A DNA stretch of 64,000 nucleotides from Photobacterium atrarenae (GTDB lineage Bacteria; Pseudomonadota; Gammaproteobacteria; Enterobacterales; Vibrionaceae): the NCBI RefSeq assembly GCF_024380015.1, contig NZ_CP101509.1, forward strand, positions 1,364,001-1,428,000, written 5' to 3'. Within the stretch, counting starts at the first letter, position 1. Each line of letters starts with the position of its first letter. The notes under the pieces were generated by a model. It was not told where the DNA came from. It searched no databases and saw only the letters and a program-made list of their open reading frames with translations. The position numbers and the translations under genes are program-made. Below, piece by piece: positions 46,756 through 54,224 of this stretch.

Positions 46756-47112
46756 TTATTCGTGCTTTTGCGCCAGGGCCTGACCGGTAAAGTGAATGCC
46801 TTGCCAGCCATATTTCATGAAATTTCGAATATTCAAATGATCTTGGCCGTCTGGGTTCTGTAGAACATCCTGGCGGTAGAACTGGCCGAAACAGGCTAAG
46901 GTTTCGGCTTCGGATAATTGGTGCTGCTGCGCAAAGGCAAAAATACGACAGGAGCCTTCGTTGCTGCCGGCATGGTTGACTAAGGTTTCCTTGCCCAGGC
47001 CATTGCTGAACGTGGTCGGGGTGTAGTGGTAGTGGGTGTTAATGGTATTGATAACATGTTCAAAGCTTACCTGCTCAGGGCAATGCTTGAGATGATTCAG
47101 TAGCACTTCCAT
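46756..47112 (-). CDS. HopJ type III effector-like protein
   Basis: A 118-residue protein with the family features FEHVINTINTHYHYTPTTFSNG and GSNEGSCRIFAFAQQ, then IRNFMKYGWQGIHF. The name comes from a Pseudomonas syringae effector, but short HopJ proteins are widespread in marine bacteria lacking such secretion, so an effector role is unlikely here. A 10-bp hairpin lies between it and the next minus-strand gene upstream. Confidence 0.85.
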   Translation of the reverse strand: MEVLLNHLKHCPEQVSFEHVINTINTHYHYTPTTFSNGLGKETLVNHAGSNEGSCRIFAFAQQHQLSEAETLACFGQFYRQDVLQNPDGQDHLNIRNFMKYGWQGIHFTGQALAQKHE

Positions 47113-47192
47113 TGCATGATCTCTCCGTTGTTCATGAGGGGTTAAGCCGGCTGCTGCAACTGCCGTTGATTGGCGTCCCGTTGATAGCGCTT

Positions 47193-47217
47193 ACCAAGGG
47201 CGAATCCCGCCCTTGGT
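47193..47217. terminator. Perfect 10-bp hairpin
   Basis: ACCAAGGGCG pairs with CGCCCTTGGT around AATCC. It separates the DUF2750 gene (47263-47658) from the HopJ-like gene on the minus strand. No T-tract follows, so it may be a processing or pausing hairpin. Confidence 0.5.
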
Positions 47218-47262
47218 GTTTATCGCTTCAAAATGAGACCCATGCATCATGGCTGTCAACAG

Positions 47263-47658
47263 TTATCGCTGTTGTTTGCGTGCCTGCTGCTTGAGTTCAT
47301 CATCCAGCTCGTCCGGATAGACGACCAGTCCGTCTTCTTCCTGGTTCGGGAAAATCACAATAGCCAGTTCATCGTCTTCCAGGCCGGCGGTCCAGCGGCT
47401 GTGCCACTTGTTGATCGAAATGGCCTCGGCCTTACAATGTTCCCATTCACCGGTTGCCCAGGCCTCAGCAAATTCTTGATTTGGCCAGACCGGCACACAG
47501 TCTTCATCTTCAGTATTTAACATGACACAGCCATGCTCATCGGTAAGGATCCAGATCTGTCGATTGGCGACCACTTCTTTCACCAGGTATTTATAGCGTT
47601 TTTCCGCATCAAATGCCTGGATTTCAGCGATCCGGGAAGCATCAAGTGAGTTGGACAT
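47263..47658 (-). CDS. DUF2750 family protein
   Basis: A 131-residue acidic protein with the family pattern RYKYLVKEVVANRQIWIL, DEHGCVML and VPVWPNQEFAEAWATGEW, INKWHSRWTAGLEDDELAIVIFP-type residues following. DUF2750 proteins are small soluble proteins of unknown role. A paralogue lies at 59984-60337. Confidence 0.85.
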   Translation of the reverse strand: MSNSLDASRIAEIQAFDAEKRYKYLVKEVVANRQIWILTDEHGCVMLNTEDEDCVPVWPNQEFAEAWATGEWEHCKAEAISINKWHSRWTAGLEDDELAIVIFPNQEEDGLVVYPDELDDELKQQARKQQR

Positions 47659-47732
47659 GTCTTCTTTCCTGTTACTGCGATTGTAAGCGATATAGCATAG
47701 AGGAAAATTAGACTTTAGTCATTGAAAGGTGG

Positions 47733-47753
47733 GCCCCGGTATTGAACCGGGGC
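47733..47753 (-). terminator. GC-rich hairpin after the beta-barrel gene
   Basis: GCCCCGG pairs with CCGGGGC around a 7-nt loop, 10 bp beyond the stop of the minus-strand beta-barrel gene. On that strand CACCTTTC follows, a poor U-tract. Confidence 0.5.
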
Positions 47754-47762
47754 GGATTAAAT

Positions 47763-48809
47763 TTACTTGAGGGTGTAGGGTACGCGGACCGAGAGCTGGA
47801 AGTCCGGTGCATCGGCCGTCAGGCCTGCGGTGGCGCCAATGTTGATTGTGGTGTCCCGATCCACGGCATAATTTGCACCAAAGGAGAGCGAGTCAAGCTG
47901 CAGCAGCTTGGCATCGGTTGCAGTAGATCCGTTGATTTTCGATTTAAGAATGGTTTTATGACTCAGGCCGATACTAAACGAAAATTTAGGGTTGACCGCA
48001 AAGCCCATCCCGGCACTGAAACCAATGGTGTCGCCCAAGTCAATGGTATCGACCCGGATATCCTGAGCATTTTGGCCATCTTCATCGGCTACGGTGATGT
48101 CGACTTCCACGTCATCTTTAATGTTCCAGATATAGCTGAAATTCATGAAGATGACGGCCGGGTCAATCGGCATGATCATTGAAATACCGGGTTCGATACT
48201 GGGGAAGCCGGAACCGGTTGGCAATTCTTCAAAGTCGTTGAGGTTGTTCACCGGGACATCATAGGGGGACTTCCCGGTTGTACTTTTAAACCGCAGGCTC
48301 CCAATCCAGTAAGGTGCTTCTTGCATGTTGATTTGATACTTGAAAGCCGCTTCGATATCACCCAAGTCACTGCCGTCCACGGTTCGCAACGAGGCTTGGT
48401 TGGAGCCACTATTCAGATCACGCTCGGAAATGGAGTCGGAGCGATAAACCCAGGGGATCCGAGCCTCAACTTCTAGGCGGTTGGTGATACCGTAGCGCCC
48501 GGAGACACCCAGTGTGAGTGTGGTTCGGTCGATGTCACTGGCGCGGATCAAGCCGATGATCAAAGAAGGGAGGACGGTATAGCCAACAACGGAGACCGAG
48601 TTGGATGAGTTCTGGGTATAGGACAGGGACGTATCCAGCACGAAAGAGCCCTTGGGCGTGAGGACACCGGGTTGCTCGAGGATATCGGCAACAGTCTGGA
48701 CTCGTTTGGGTTTTTCATTTTTGTTGGATGCACTGGACTCTTCTGCTGCAACTGAGACAGAGAAGAAAGCAAGCAGCACGATCAGACTTTTTAACTTGAA
48801 AATACTCAC
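47763..48809 (-). CDS. Outer-membrane beta-barrel protein (FapF-like / phenol-MetA-type transporter by appearance)
   Basis: A 348-residue protein with a signal peptide (cleavage near SVAAEE). A short polar N-terminal segment (VQTVADILEQPGVLTPKGSF) is followed by many amphipathic strands and a terminal SVRVPYTLK. This fits a beta-barrel of the phenol MetA / FapF class. FapF is the porin that exports amyloid subunits in Pseudomonas. It is divergent from the secreted-protein genes at 49.3-52.3 kb, and both sides probably share the 476-bp spacer for control. Function as an export pore for them is inference. Confidence 0.75.
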   Translation of the reverse strand: MSIFKLKSLIVLLAFFSVSVAAEESSASNKNEKPKRVQTVADILEQPGVLTPKGSFVLDTSLSYTQNSSNSVSVVGYTVLPSLIIGLIRASDIDRTTLTLGVSGRYGITNRLEVEARIPWVYRSDSISERDLNSGSNQASLRTVDGSDLGDIEAAFKYQINMQEAPYWIGSLRFKSTTGKSPYDVPVNNLNDFEELPTGSGFPSIEPGISMIMPIDPAVIFMNFSYIWNIKDDVEVDITVADEDGQNAQDIRVDTIDLGDTIGFSAGMGFAVNPKFSFSIGLSHKTILKSKINGSTATDAKLLQLDSLSFGANYAVDRDTTINIGATAGLTADAPDFQLSVRVPYTLK

Positions 48810-49285
48810 AGTTCCCTCACTTACCTTACATAGGTATGCCCCAAAATATTATGGATAAAGTGGTGTAACGTTATGATTCAGAGATATAACTGAATGAAAT
48901 TTTTGTCGATGGTTTCATTATGATTTTGTTGTCAGGTTCAGGTTGGCTCATTGATAAGAAAATCCTAGCTTATCTGAGAAATTCATGTTAGCTGAGAATA
49001 AAAAATAGATGTCTTGGGGTTGAGAGGGTCATAATTTTTTATGAATCAGTCATATTTTGAGAAATTGTCTTAGAAATAAAAATAATCCATTGTATCAGAG
49101 AAATTTATCATGAGTTGGGCGTTAGAATGCAAAGTCATTGATGAGGTAAATTTTATGCTCAAATAGCTCCGGATTTATTAAAAATAATACAAAAGTGCGA
49201 GTTGCCAAAACTATGATTAAGTTATCTCGCGGCACAACGCGAGTGATTATAAAAAATAACAACTCAACATATTTGGAGTAGGATC
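48810..49285. promoter_or_regulatory. Divergent promoter region of the amyloid-like cluster
   Basis: A 476-bp, visibly AT-rich spacer between the beta-barrel gene and the first secreted-protein gene. It includes a sequence with sigma54-like GG-N10-GC spacing (49115-49131) and a 6-bp hairpin (CTCGCG/CGCGAG, 49226-49243) just before the ribosome site. Several near-palindromic AT tracts may bind regulators. Confidence 0.45.
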
Positions 49286-49891
49286 ATGCGTAAATCACAT
49301 ATCGCACTATTGGTAGCAGTTGTTAGTTCTCCGCTTGCTCTGGCTGACGACCCATATGGTTATCATAATGACCCATATTCAAATTCTGGCAGCTCAAGCT
49401 ACGGATATAATGATCATGATGACGGTGATATCACTGTTACAGACTCATTTAATAAAGATATCGACAAAAAATTAACCGTCTCTCATGAGAAAAATGTAAC
49501 CGTCAAAGATAGTTACAATAGTGATGATGATACCATGAAGCTGTATAACGTAAACAATAAGAACATCTATGAGTTTACCGACAACAGCAAATGGGACTAT
49601 AGCAAAAACATCAAAATTGATATTGATGAGAAATACTACATGGCAACATCCTACATGGATGGCTCAGTGACCTACAGTGATGTGACCTATGGCGGTGCAT
49701 GCTGTAATCAAGGTGGCTGGGGTCATTATGGTGGTGATGATGCTCCATCTTCAGTCCAAGTTACACACAGTAACTCAATGCAAGATGCTTACACCGGTGC
49801 GTCAGGGATTAATATTGCAGGTCAAAACGCAGGGAACAACTCGCTGGTTCAACAAAGCGCGAGCACCAATGCAATGTTAACCAGTCAATAA
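49286..49891 (+). CDS. Secreted subunit-like protein A with GGACC motif (paralogue of 50456 gene)
   Basis: A 201-residue protein with a signal peptide (RKSHIALLVAVVSSPLALA, cut before DDPYG). The mature part is Tyr/Gly/Asp/Asn-rich, then Lys/Asp-rich, with a double cysteine (TYGGACC) and a C-terminal GINIAGQNAGNNSLVQQS segment. That tail has the Q/N/G spacing of curlin- and Fap-type amyloid repeats without being a clear member. It shares signal, GGACC and tail with the gene at 50456. TTTGGAGTAGGATC precedes the ATG and is repeated ahead of the paralogue. Likely a surface or biofilm component; function unproven. Confidence 0.78.
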   Translation: MRKSHIALLVAVVSSPLALADDPYGYHNDPYSNSGSSSYGYNDHDDGDITVTDSFNKDIDKKLTVSHEKNVTVKDSYNSDDDTMKLYNVNNKNIYEFTDNSKWDYSKNIKIDIDEKYYMATSYMDGSVTYSDVTYGGACCNQGGWGHYGGDDAPSSVQVTHSNSMQDAYTGASGINIAGQNAGNNSLVQQSASTNAMLTSQ

Positions 49892-49898
49892 CACATAG

Positions 49899-49923
49899 CT
49901 GAGGGCTGTTCGTCAGCCCTCAG
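49899..49923 (+). promoter_or_regulatory. Intercistronic hairpin touching a ribosome site
   Basis: CTGAGGGCT pairs with AGCCCTCAG around GTTCGTC. Its 3' arm overlaps the AGGAGGAAG ribosome site of the next gene (ATG 49933). It has no T-tract. It could stabilise the upstream mRNA end and lower translation of the second gene, giving more of the first protein. Confidence 0.6.
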
Positions 49924-49932
49924 GAGGAAGTC

Positions 49933-50265
49933 ATGAAATATTTAACACTGATTGCGATGGCTTTCATCTCGTGTGGGGCAATTGCAGATGAGTTGGATAT
50001 TCTAGCAAACTCTGATTCTTTGGGTGAAGATGTAATGACCATGTCTCGTGGTGGTCAATACGAATTACAAATTGATAATATTCACGCAAGTTCAGATATG
50101 TATGGCGATGTTGCAGGTAATGGAGCATATAACAATATAACGGGAGATAACATTATTGCTGAGGGTACCTTTAGTGATACTTCCGGGATTGTCAATGTGG
50201 TTCAAAACACTGGTAACAATGTGTTAATTCAAAATGCGACCGTGGTTAACCTGACATTGAAGTAA
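49933..50265 (+). CDS. Small secreted protein B with RGG motif and amyloid-like tail
   Basis: A 110-residue protein with a signal peptide (YLTLIAMAFISCGAIA). A short segment LGEDVMTMSRGGQ follows in which Leu30, Met35, Gly40 and Gly41 stand at the -12, -7, -2 and -1 places of a double-glycine site. The rest is NNITGDNIIAEGTF and GIVNVVQNTGNNVLIQ, Q/N/G-rich strands like the tails of the neighbouring paralogues. It may be a minor subunit or nucleator, possibly trimmed by the C39 peptidase at 51126. Strong AGGAGGAAG ribosome site. Confidence 0.75.
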   Translation: MKYLTLIAMAFISCGAIADELDILANSDSLGEDVMTMSRGGQYELQIDNIHASSDMYGDVAGNGAYNNITGDNIIAEGTFSDTSGIVNVVQNTGNNVLIQNATVVNLTLK

Positions 50266-50455
50266 ATTGTTAGTCTATCTATGCTGGCATATGAAAATAT
50301 GTCAGCGACCAAAAAACTTTGGGATGTAAATTGGTTTCGCAGGACATTATAACAAATACTTCTGTTGTCGTATCTCGGCTGTTCAAAACAGCTGACAGTA
50401 CAATAACAATGCACGGATATTAAAAATATAATCATATAATATTTGGAGTAAGATC
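50266..50455. promoter_or_regulatory. Spacer with hairpins before secreted gene C
   Basis: GCTGGCATAT and ATATGTCAGC (50283-50306) form an imperfect hairpin, and GCTGTT/AACAGC (near 50380) another. The final bases ATATTTGGAGTA-GATC repeat those ahead of the gene at 49286, so the leader was duplicated with the gene. Confidence 0.5.
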
Positions 50456-51019
50456 ATGCGTAAATGTAATCTTATGCTAGTAGCAGCACTCGTGGCCTCT
50501 CCATTAGCTCTGGCTGATGGATATGATTACGGCTATGACCATGATGGTGATGTCACCATTGAAGGTAGTGGAAACCTCTCGGTGTATAAAAATGCTGAGT
50601 TTTCCAAAACCAAGAATATTTATAAAAGCAATGTCGGCAATACGGATGATGATAAGTTGATTTTGAAGGATGTCGGCAATTACTACAAAAATACCAAGGA
50701 AATTAACAAAGAAGTCGATGCTTCCTTTACCAAAAAATTCTCGAAGGAAGTAGAGAAATATCTGGCTGAATCCAAACTTTATGGTGACGTGATGGACGCG
50801 AGTGTTACCTATGGTGGTGCATGTTGCAAAGGCAACCCAAGTACAGTTGTGGTTGATCATGAGAACAGCATGTACCGTGCGTTTGGTGACTCGTCCGGCA
50901 TCAGCATGGCAGGCCAGAACGTAGGTAACAACTCGATGGTACAACAAACAACCAGCACAAACGCGGCGTTGGTTGGCTCAGGTGGGGGCGTAGTCAGTCC
51001 GGATACCGGCAACTACTAA
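50456..51019 (+). CDS. Secreted subunit-like protein C with GGACC motif (paralogue of 49286 gene)
   Basis: A 187-residue protein with a signal peptide (RKCNLMLVAALVASPLALA, cut before DGYDY). The middle is Lys/Asn/Asp-rich (FSKEVEKYLAESKLYGDV), then VTYGGACCKG and the tail GISMAGQNVGNNSMVQQT. It shares signal, double-Cys motif and Q/N/G tail with the 49286 product, but the central sequence has diverged. Fap subunits also carry a paired-Cys (CxxC) motif; here the cysteines are adjacent. Followed by a terminator-like hairpin. Confidence 0.78.
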   Translation: MRKCNLMLVAALVASPLALADGYDYGYDHDGDVTIEGSGNLSVYKNAEFSKTKNIYKSNVGNTDDDKLILKDVGNYYKNTKEINKEVDASFTKKFSKEVEKYLAESKLYGDVMDASVTYGGACCKGNPSTVVVDHENSMYRAFGDSSGISMAGQNVGNNSMVQQTTSTNAALVGSGGGVVSPDTGNY

Positions 51020-51027
51020 CCAGGGTT

Positions 51028-51049
51028 AAGGGCCGTTTACGGCCCTTTA
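51028..51049 (+). terminator. Terminator-like hairpin after secreted gene C
   Basis: AAGGGCCG pairs with CGGCCCTT around TTTA, followed by TATT. It may partly separate subunit genes from the peptidase gene. Confidence 0.7.
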
Positions 51050-51125
51050 TTCCAGTAGGTGAACCATAGAATGCAACAATGGTTTTCTTGGAGCTCTAGG
51101 AACACCAGAAACTTCGGTATCGATT

Positions 51126-51800
51126 ATGAAAAGAGCAGTTATATTGACATTGGGCCTGTTTGCAAGCAGCAGTCTTTATGCGCTTGATTATTTTCCGAGC
51201 CGGGGAGCGTATAATGTTCATGTAAAAAGTTATCAGGAAAAACTATTTGGTGATGTTTATCGCCAGCAATATGATTTTAGCTGCGGCTCTGCGGCGGTAG
51301 CTTCCCTGGTGACGTATCACTATGGACGGACAACCCAGGAAGAGGCAGTATTCGAATTCATGTTCAAGAATGGTAATAAAGAGAAAATTGAAAAGCAGGG
51401 CTTTTCAATGTTGGATATGAAGAACTATTTAGTATCGATTGGTCTGGATGCGAATGGATATAATCTACCACTAGATAAATTTAGTGAGTTAAAAATTCCG
51501 GCAATTACAATTGTGAACTTTGATGGTTATATGCACTTTGTCGTGATTAAAGGTATGAATAGCCGTCAGGTGATTCTGGGAGATCCGTCACGTGGTACTA
51601 TGGTGATGCCAATCAATGATTTCAAAAAATATTATAAAGGCGCCGTGCTGCTAGTAAAAAGCCATGTGAAGCAAGGAAGAGAAAGTTTTATAACAGATGA
51701 AAACTATAATATATATACGCCGTCGCCAGCGTCAGAAGCGATAGCTAGGGATTCACTTGCAACCTTTAGTATTACACTACCGGGAGCAAACGATTATTAG
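51126..51800 (+). CDS. Periplasmic C39-family cysteine peptidase (FapD-like)
   Basis: A 224-residue protein with a signal peptide (VILTLGLFASSSLYA). Its peptidase domain has all expected residues: Gln47/48 and Cys53 in RQQYDFSCGSAAVASL, His137 in GYMHFVVIKG and Asp153 in ILGDPSRGTM. C39 peptidases usually sit on bacteriocin ABC exporters and cut after double-glycine leaders. Here there is no ABC domain, so it acts alone in the periplasm, as proposed for FapD of the Fap amyloid system. The next gene encodes a protein with a good double-glycine site. Confidence 0.87.
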   Translation: MKRAVILTLGLFASSSLYALDYFPSRGAYNVHVKSYQEKLFGDVYRQQYDFSCGSAAVASLVTYHYGRTTQEEAVFEFMFKNGNKEKIEKQGFSMLDMKNYLVSIGLDANGYNLPLDKFSELKIPAITIVNFDGYMHFVVIKGMNSRQVILGDPSRGTMVMPINDFKKYYKGAVLLVKSHVKQGRESFITDENYNIYTPSPASEAIARDSLATFSITLPGANDY

Positions 51801-51808
51801 AGGCTAGT

Positions 51809-52312
51809 ATGAAAAAGTTAACTCGTATTTTCGTGGCATCAGCAATCGGAGGTGCTGCTGTTGTTGCTCATGCATCAATCAACTTTATGGATGAGTTGAG
51901 ACTGATGTCTCTTAGCGAGAGCGAGATGGCTTCTATCCGAGGTGGGTTTGTGTCAATTAACGACAGTGTTATTAACATCGGCCTGTCGATTACTACGGCG
52001 ATTAATGGTGAAAAAGTACTGTCGACTCATATAGCAGATTTTACCATTAATAATGGTATGCTGGTCAGCTCATCCGGAGAAAAAATGGTTAAGATTGATG
52101 ATCCTCTGAAGCATATTCGAGTCGAAAATAATGAGGTACAGCTTGGAACAATTGATTCGGATGCATCTGGATTTGTGATCCAAAACTTTGATGATGGGAC
52201 CCAAATTAATAGTCAAACCATCATGGATGTGGAAGCGGATATGGATGGCTATATCAAGCAGACCATTTACCAAAATCGGTTAAATAATTCTTTGCTGTTC
52301 AGCAGCCACTAA
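51809..52312 (+). CDS. Secreted protein E with textbook double-glycine leader motif
   Basis: A 167-residue protein with a signal peptide (cut near AHAS, residue 22). Then comes LSLSESEMASIRGG: Leu35, Glu39, Met40, Ile43, Gly45-Gly46 stand at -12, -8, -7, -4 and -2/-1 of the double-glycine consensus read by C39 peptidases. The remaining 120 residues are beta-rich and acidic (INDSVINIGLSITTAING, IQNFDDGTQINSQTI) without cysteine. It begins 8 bp after the peptidase gene, so enzyme and presumed substrate are co-expressed. Family not recognised. Confidence 0.78.
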   Translation: MKKLTRIFVASAIGGAAVVAHASINFMDELRLMSLSESEMASIRGGFVSINDSVINIGLSITTAINGEKVLSTHIADFTINNGMLVSSSGEKMVKIDDPLKHIRVENNEVQLGTIDSDASGFVIQNFDDGTQINSQTIMDVEADMDGYIKQTIYQNRLNNSLLFSSH

Positions 52313-52361
52313 GGCTATATCAATATTAAACAGAACACATAGTAATTTTTTGTCATTTGAT

Positions 52362-52391
52362 AAGGTACAGTGCATCCACTGTACCTTTTTT
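52362..52391 (+). terminator. Rho-independent terminator of the cluster
   Basis: AAGGTACAGTG pairs with CACTGTACCTT around CATC with T6 following. It separates the secreted-protein genes from the regulator gene. Confidence 0.9.
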
Positions 52392-52606
52392 GCTGTTACC
52401 AAGCGATTCCTGTCGCATTGGGTATTATTTTGTTACTGATTTTGTTGTTTGTAACTGATTGAAGTCAAAGTGTATTATACCTGTCTCATCATGACTAATC
52501 CTTTTTGAAGATAATTCTTACATCTGATACCCTGCAGATTCGTTATTTATTGCCTATATTTTTAAGACATCAATAATAATATGTACATTGAAAGAAGGTG
52601 ACTTCT

Positions 52607-53950
52607 ATGGTGGCTCAATGTCAAAATAAAACAATCAATGGTCGACTTGTTGCAATTGGTTGTAACTACGAACCTTGGATTGCGCTTCTTGAACAATCAG
52701 GTTGGAAAACCCATTGTTGTTATGACTTACGTACGGCTGATTCAATCCTGGAAGAGTTCAGTCCTTGTATATGCATTGTTGATTTAAGCAATAATGATTT
52801 TAGCTTAAATAGCATTTCTTTAAGGGCAAATAAAACAAAGCAAGTTAAATGGATTGCAATCATTAAAAAAGAACAGTTGAAAACGGATGCCATCTGTCAG
52901 TTCATCAATAACTTTTGTGTCGATTATTTCTCGGTGCCGATTCCGGGAAGTCATTTACTGGACACTGTTGGCCATCAGCTGGGCATGTTGGAGATTGAAG
53001 CCAGCTCATGGGTAGAAGTGACCTCGCAGCATGATATGGGGCTATTCGGTGAGTCTAAGTCGATCAAGCAGTTGCGAGACATGGTCCGCCGCGTTGCAAT
53101 GACCGAAGTCAATGTGTTTCTGACCGGCGAGAATGGCACCGGAAAAGAGTTAATTGCCAAATCTATCCATAACCTGTCAAAACGAAGAAATGAGCCGTTC
53201 ATTACCGTCAACTGTGGCTCCTTAACCAAGGACGATGAAAAAGCCTCATTTTTGGATGGCACTTATGTCCAAGAGGATGGTTCTCATTTCAATGGTACGA
53301 TCTTACTCGACAATGTCGAGGAGCTCTCAAAAGAATTACAGGACGAATTACTTACATTCCTCCAGACACCTGCGGGAGATTCGCTGGAAGAGGACTCGTC
53401 GGCAGATGTTCGCATTGTTGCCTCATCCAGCGCCGATCTGGAAGCGGCAGTCGCTAATGGTGAATTCAGCAAGGAACTGTATTATCGCCTGAATGTCTTT
53501 CATATTAAGGTACCGACCTTACGTGAACGAGGCTCCGATATTTTTCTGCTTGCCGAGACCTTTCTCACCAAGTTTGCCCGTGAATACAGCACGATGGCAT
53601 CAAGTTTTTCCGAGGATTCCAAACAGTTGCTATTGCGCTACAGCTGGCCGGGTAATGTACGCGAGCTGATCAACCAAGTTAAGCGGGCAGCACTGTTGGC
53701 CGAGGGCAACGAAGTTCGGGCCGAACACTTTGACTTGCCGAGCAAGGCGAATCTGAAGCAGAGTCTGAGAAATATCAAAGATGAAGCGGAAAAAGATGTC
53801 TTGGTGGCGGTGCTCGAAACACACCGCGGGCAGGTGGCTTCGGCTGCTAAGGATCTTGGCGTCTCCCGGGCAACGATGTATCGCTTACTGAACAAGCACA
53901 ACATCGTGCCCGATGTCAGGCACTACAACAATGGGTATGCGCGAGAATAG
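52607..53950 (+). CDS. VpsR-like AAA+ regulator lacking the GAFTGA loop
   Basis: A 447-residue regulator: N-terminal receiver-like domain (IVDLSNNDF near the phospho-Asp position), an AAA+ domain with Walker A GENGTGKE, a Walker B changed to TILLDNVEEL (Asn in place of the catalytic Glu), Arg-finger segment ELYYRLNVF, WPGNVRELIN, and a C-terminal Fis-type helix-turn-helix (GQVASAAKDLGVSRATMYRLL). The GAFTGA loop that touches sigma54 is missing. VpsR of V. cholerae, a biofilm activator that uses cyclic-di-GMP and sigma70, is the closest known type. ATG 52607 has AAGGTG upstream; GTG 52598 is the alternative. Confidence 0.85.
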   Translation: MVAQCQNKTINGRLVAIGCNYEPWIALLEQSGWKTHCCYDLRTADSILEEFSPCICIVDLSNNDFSLNSISLRANKTKQVKWIAIIKKEQLKTDAICQFINNFCVDYFSVPIPGSHLLDTVGHQLGMLEIEASSWVEVTSQHDMGLFGESKSIKQLRDMVRRVAMTEVNVFLTGENGTGKELIAKSIHNLSKRRNEPFITVNCGSLTKDDEKASFLDGTYVQEDGSHFNGTILLDNVEELSKELQDELLTFLQTPAGDSLEEDSSADVRIVASSSADLEAAVANGEFSKELYYRLNVFHIKVPTLRERGSDIFLLAETFLTKFAREYSTMASSFSEDSKQLLLRYSWPGNVRELINQVKRAALLAEGNEVRAEHFDLPSKANLKQSLRNIKDEAEKDVLVAVLETHRGQVASAAKDLGVSRATMYRLLNKHNIVPDVRHYNNGYARE

Positions 53951-53990
53951 CACATAAAAAAAGTCCGGCTTGCCGGACTTTTTTATGTGC
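53951..53990. terminator. Bidirectional terminator
   Basis: CACATAAAAAAGTCCGGC and GCCGGACTTTTTTATGTG form an 18-bp stem with A- and T-runs at the base. It ends the regulator gene and the opposing small gene. Confidence 0.9.
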
Positions 53991-54092
53991 CAGAGAATTT
54001 CTTGATAGGGAGCAGTGCAGCTTCCCGGCCCTGTAGCCCTGGCTGATTCTATCGGAAATTACAGCCTTTCGAATCCAGCCATTTGCGTCAAT

Positions 54093-54224
54093 TTAACGCA
54101 GAATAATAATATCGTTGGCCAACCCATCGTCCTGATCGCCTACCAGATAGATGGTGTCGGGTTGCTCAACCATGAGCTCGTCTTCGGTTGGCGCAACAAA
54201 CGTGTATTGGTTTAAAGCGTCCAT
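54093..54224 (-). CDS. Small acidic protein, 43 residues
   Basis: ATG 54224 is preceded by AGGAAAATT, a good ribosome site. The peptide opens MDALNQYTFVAPTEDEL and ends with hydrophobic ANDIIILR; it is strongly acidic with no signal peptide. It faces the VpsR-like gene tail-to-tail across the terminator. The longer frame to 54302 is not supported. The family is unknown. Confidence 0.5.
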   Translation of the reverse strand: MDALNQYTFVAPTEDELMVEQPDTIYLVGDQDDGLANDIIILR

